Positions 60,431-64,000 of a stretch of 64,000 nt of DNA are shown here, piece after piece; within the stretch, counting starts at the first letter, position 1, and every line of letters begins with the position of its first letter. The position numbers were made by a program, and so were the translations under genes. Below the pieces are notes generated by a model. The model was not told the origin of the DNA. It worked only from the letters and a program-made list of their open reading frames with translations, and did not search any database. Source of the stretch: Phorcus lineatus (Eukaryota > Mollusca > Gastropoda > Trochida > Trochidae). The DNA lies in NCBI GenBank assembly GCA_921293015.1, contig OV121088.1, positions 39,680,836-39,744,835 on the forward strand, given 5' to 3'.

Positions 60431-62244
60431 AAGCAAATCATATCGAGAGAATATTACGAGCAAAAAGATGTACGTGATCTAATGTAAAATCGAAAACTGT
60501 GTCAGTAAAAATTAAGTTGAATTCCGTGATACACCTCTCCTTTTGTTCTACAACTGTTCTTTTCGGCGAGACAACAAACTCATTTAAATGAAATCTATAT
60601 GCTCCACTACATTACCGAAATTAGTCCAGTGAGATGTATAACCTGCGTAACGGAGAGGAGCAATATTATATTTTATTCAATGACATTGGCGGGACGATGA
60701 ACTTGTTCACAAGAGCTTGAAATAGTTGTAAACTACTTGTGAACTACTTGTGAACTTTTTGTGAACTAGTTGTTGAAAAGTCGGAACGAGTTGTTGAGAA
60801 GTCGGAACAAGTTCAACCTCTGGTCGTATTACAGAATCATGTTTCATTTGTCTATGAAATAACAGGGAACCTACATGTACCTTGATGTCAAATACAGAAT
60901 GAGTTTAGAGTCTTAGGAACTAGTTGTAAAAAGTCAGAATGTGTGACATGTACAACTAGTTCTAGAAATGCTGATAATCGGGTAACTTGACAGCATATCA
61001 TATCGAGAGAAAATTATGAGCAAAACCATTTACGTGATCTAATGTAAAATCGATAACTGTGTCAGTAAACATTAAGTTGATTTCAGTGATACACCTCTCC
61101 TCTTGTCCCACAACTGTTCAACTAGTTCGGCGAGACGATGAACTAGTTCGCAAGAGCGTGAACTAGTTGTTGAAAAGTCGGAACGAGTTCTACCTCTGGT
61201 CGTACAGCAAATTTAAATCAATCATGTTTCATTTGTCTATGAAATAACAGGAGTCCTACATGTACCTTGATGTCAAAGGGGGAATGAGTTTAGAGTCTTG
61301 CGAACTAGTTGTAAAAAGTCAAAACGCGTTCTAGACAAAGCAAATCATATCGAGAGAATATTACGAGCAAAAAGATGTACGTGATCTAATGTAAAATCGA
61401 AAACTGTGTCAGTAAAAATTAAGTTGAATTCCGTGATACACCTCTCCTTTTGTTCTACAACTGTTCTTTTCGGCGAGACAACAAACTCATTTAAATGAAA
61501 TCTATATGCTCCACTACATTACCGAAATTAGTCCAGTGAGATGTATAACCTGCGTAACGGAGAGGAGCAATATTATATTTTATTCAATGACATTGGCGGG
61601 ACGATGAACTTGTTCACAAGAGCTTGAAATAGTTGTAAACTACTTGTGAACTACTTGTGAACTTTTTGTGAACTAGTTGTTGAAAAGTCGGAACGAGTTG
61701 TTGAGAAGTCGGAACAAGTTCAACCTCTGGTCGTATTACAGAATCATGTTTCATTTGTCTATGAAATAACAGGGAACCTACATGTACCTTGATGTCAAAT
61801 ACAGAATGAGTTTAGAGTCTTAGGAACTAGTTGTAAAAAGTCAGAATGTGTGACATGTACAACTAGTTCTAGAAATGCTGATAATCGGGTAACTTGACAG
61901 CATATCATATCGAGAGAAAATTATGAGCAAAAACATTTACGTGATCTAATGTAAAATCGATAACTGTGTCAGTAAAAATTAAGTTGATTTCAGTGATACA
62001 CCTCTCCTCTTGTCCCACAACTGTTCAACTAGTTCGGCGAGACGATGAACTAGTTCGCAAGAGCGTGAACTAGTTGTTGAAAAGTCGGAACGAGTTCTAC
62101 CTCTGGTCGTACAGCAAATTTAAATCAATCATGTTTCATTTGTCTATGAAATAACAGGAGTCCTACATGTACCTTGATGTCAAAGGGGGAATGAGTTTAG
62201 AGTCTTGCGAACTAGTTGTAAAAAGTCAAAACGCGTTCTAGACA
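60431..62244 (+). repeat. 907-bp tandem duplication
   Basis: Units 60,431-61,337 and 61,338-62,244 are nearly identical. For example TTTTGTTCTACAACTG starts at 60,541 and 61,448. A third partial unit begins at 62,245 and diverges by about 62.37 kb. The junction falls at CTAGACA|AAGCAAATC, which deletes 50-odd bases relative to an undeleted neighbour at 60.39 kb. Confidence 0.92.
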
Positions 62245-62399
62245 AAGCAAATCATATCGAGAGAATATTACGAGCAAAAGGATGTACATGATCTAATGTA
62301 AAATCGAAAACTGTGTCAGCAAAAATTAAGTTGTATCCCGTGATACACTTCTCCTTTTATCCTACAACTGTTCGGCGAGACAACAATCTCATTCAAATG

Positions 62400-63060
62400 C
62401 TCCACTACATTACCGAAAATTTCAGACTGTTTTCCGAATGTCGAACTGCCTAAATTTCCGAATGAATGTATTTTATGTACTTTCAATCTACCCCAGCTTA
62501 GTTTGGTGGACAAAAAAGTCAAATCGAAGCTATGGAGTTATCTTTCGCAAAGCAAACTCTGCATACCTCAACGTTATCCTTTAGTAGACGGTACTAAATC
62601 AAAATGCGTCTTCTGGAAACAGATACGTTGAATAAAAGTTTCGTCTTTAGTTTGTAGTAATCGTTTAATAATTTTTAATTTCGGGAAAAAATTATATCAT
62701 AAACATGCTGAAAAAAGAATATCCCCAAAACATGTGCAAATACCATTAAGAACTTTCTTGATGATTATATATTAGTCACTTGCGACGTTTATATGCAAAT
62801 GAGATTGACCCCAGTTTCGTCAATGACTGACAGGTTATAAATAACTCTGCTGTATGAGAAATCGTAAATGGAGTGAGACAAACTATCTCAACTTCATTTC
62901 CGTAATATCAATGAATCATGTTTCATTTTTCTGTGAAAAAACAGGAACCTACACATACCTTGATGTCAAATATAGAGTTTAGAGTCTTGTCCTAGAAATG
63001 TTGATAATCGGGTAACTTGACAGCAAATCATATTGAGAGAATATTACGAGCAAAAACATT
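62400..63060. other. Spacer between Q copies
   Basis: AT-rich, no dyads until 63.09 kb. A 68-codon minus frame (62,316-62,522) includes NSCRIKGEVY, matching the Q/P junction frame at 50.1 kb; likely shared repeat sequence. Confidence 0.35.
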
Positions 63061-63289
63061 TACGTGATCTAATGTAAAATCCTACAACTGTTCAACTAGT
63101 TCGGCGAGACGATGAACTAGTTCGCAAGAGCGTGAACTAGTTGTGAACTAGTTGTTGAAAAGTCGGAACGAGTTCTACCTCTGGTCGTATTGCAGATTTA
63201 AATCAATCAATCATGTTTCATTTGTCTATGAAATAACAGGAATCCTACATGTACCTTGATGTCAAATGGGGAATGAGTTAAAATCGAGA

Positions 63290-63910
63290 CATTTACAACT
63301 AGTTCTAGAAATGTTGAACTAGTTCTCGAATCCTTAAACGAGTTATTTTGGTATTCATTTTTTCCAGTCCAAGTGATACGAAATCGAGTTTGTTGAATGT
63401 GAAATCGTTTAATGATTATTAACATTTTTGCATAAATGATTAATTTGTCAGCAATATCAGGCGATCTGTTACTTATCTACATGTATTTTGACCCCTTAAC
63501 AACTTGGCATGAACGCGAGAACTAGTTCTAGAGCAATGATCGAGTTGTTGCAAGGCTGACCCCAGTTCCACCTGTATGATTAATCAACTGGAAGTATTTC
63601 ATTAATAACTATTTTAGATACCGGTTGTATCTTTCATATTTGAATCTTAAACTTTACAAGTCTTTTTGATTTTAAGGTCCAAAAATCTGATAACGTACAA
63701 CAGTTTTATGAATAATCTTGTAGCTTCTAAGTCTTTTCAGAAAGAAAGATTGAAAGATATTTTCTATGATAAATGAAAATCGACAGCATAAATACTTTCA
63801 AATAGAACAGATTGCGATATTGGGTTCTGCTCCGCATAACACGTGCAAAACGTGGAACGCGTTTAGCAAAGTTTGCAGGGGCAACTGATTTATTTGAAGA
63901 AATTAATCAT
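63290..63910 (+). repeat. Last dyads of the window
   Basis: AACTAGTT at about 63,298, 63,315 and 63,520, then GATCGAGTTGTTGCAAGG (63,539) and GTGGAACGCGTTTAGC (63,852). The array probably continues past the window. Confidence 0.55.
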
Positions 63911-64000
63911 GATTTCATTGAAGAACAATGATGAAGTTTGTGAGAAGAAATGAATATTTTAACAAAAGTGTTATATTTTCTGTCCGAGTTAAAATAGTGT

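Larger units (their letters stand above)
60130..63310 (+). repeat. Module Q cluster
   Basis: Successive copies of module Q: TGTTCAACTAGTT(C/T)GGCGAG, GAACTAGTTCGCAAGAGCG, AACTAGTTGTTGAAAAGTCG, CCTCTGGTCGT, GAGTTTAGAGTCTTG and ATCTAATGTAAAATCGA, repeated about every 300-550 bases, with the 907-bp duplication in the middle. Non-coding. Confidence 0.85.
23305..63910. repeat. Dyad superarray GAAC-NN-GTT(C/G)
   Basis: By eye roughly a hundred AACTAGTT sites, plus many AACGCGTT, AACGAGTT, AACACGTT and AACTCGTT, lie in this 40.6-kb span. AACTAGTT occurs only at 19,309 and 21,066 before it. My hand estimate for chance is one or two per 40 kb. The half-sites GAAC and GTTC/GTTG are kept and the central two bases vary. 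Spacing between dyads is often 20-21 bases. Arrays alternate with longer spacer modules that are themselves duplicated. Density is low at 35-40.9 kb and 45.1-47.3 kb. Confidence 0.85.

Noticed and set aside
23305..63910. LexA/SOS-type operators (GAAC...GTTC)
   Set aside because: The bacterial box has a four-base centre and this is animal-type DNA; the resemblance is superficial.

Overview
The window looks like AT-rich (about 64-65% A+T by eye) nuclear DNA from an animal, most likely a mollusc. The reasons are the absence of long open frames, the tRNA-derived SINEs with a tail common in bivalves and gastropods, several classes of terminal-inverted-repeat DNA transposons with target-site duplications, a Tc1-type DD34E transposase remnant, LINE-like 3' ends, a probable solo LTR, and a 152-bp minisatellite that I recall from bivalve genomes. 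The species is an inference. I see no rRNA, intact tRNA, CRISPR array, bacterial operon or complete gene.

Region 1 (1-23.3 kb) is ordinary intergenic or intronic DNA carrying small mobile elements. These are a 9-bp-TSD inverted-repeat family (5.3, 10.5, 15.3 and 16.3-16.9 kb, one copy inserted inside another), a foldback element with a 10-bp duplication (8.02-8.26 kb), a SINE (5.8-6.1 kb), a dead Tc1 element (13.57-14.99 kb), a long-TIR element (20.3-20.7 kb), a TTAA-type element (21.4 kb) and the 152-bp minisatellite (22.46-23.2 kb). Short stretches with exon-like codon content and plausible splice sites lie at 4.66-4.89 (minus), 5.01-5.09, 5.41-5.55, 9.20-9.41 and 18.05-18.17 kb (minus). 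No product is recognised for any of them.

Region 2 (23.3-63.9 kb) is the striking part. About 40 kb is built from a short dyad, GAAC-NN-GTT(C/G), most often GAACTAGTTC or GAACGCGTTG. It occurs as 39-bp, 40/41-bp and about 42-bp tandem arrays, and as longer mosaic modules repeated in both orientations. By eye AACTAGTT occurs roughly a hundred times here and only twice in the preceding 23.3 kb. Four copies of a multi-kilobase module alternate in orientation: A at 28.1-30.9 kb (+), B at 33.4-36.8 (-), C at 40.9-43.6 (+) and D at 53.5-57.5 (-). B and C form a large imperfect inverted repeat around a 4-kb island (36.8-40.9 kb) of different composition. The island holds a CRE-rich stretch, a signal-peptide-like first-exon candidate with a consensus splice donor (38,985-39,035) and a 78-codon open frame on the minus strand (36,825-37,061). 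At 60.4-62.2 kb a 907-bp block is tandemly duplicated with almost no change.

The dyad repeats can be read in two ways. They could be DNA-level binding sites, because the half-sites are kept while the centre varies. They could instead be remains of a coding repeat, because one frame reads ELVxxLxxLV with heptad-like spacing, and a 27-codon frame starting MENMQLVLQ is kept in two inverted copies. I cannot decide between these from one window. The dyad superarray is my candidate for the undescribed system.
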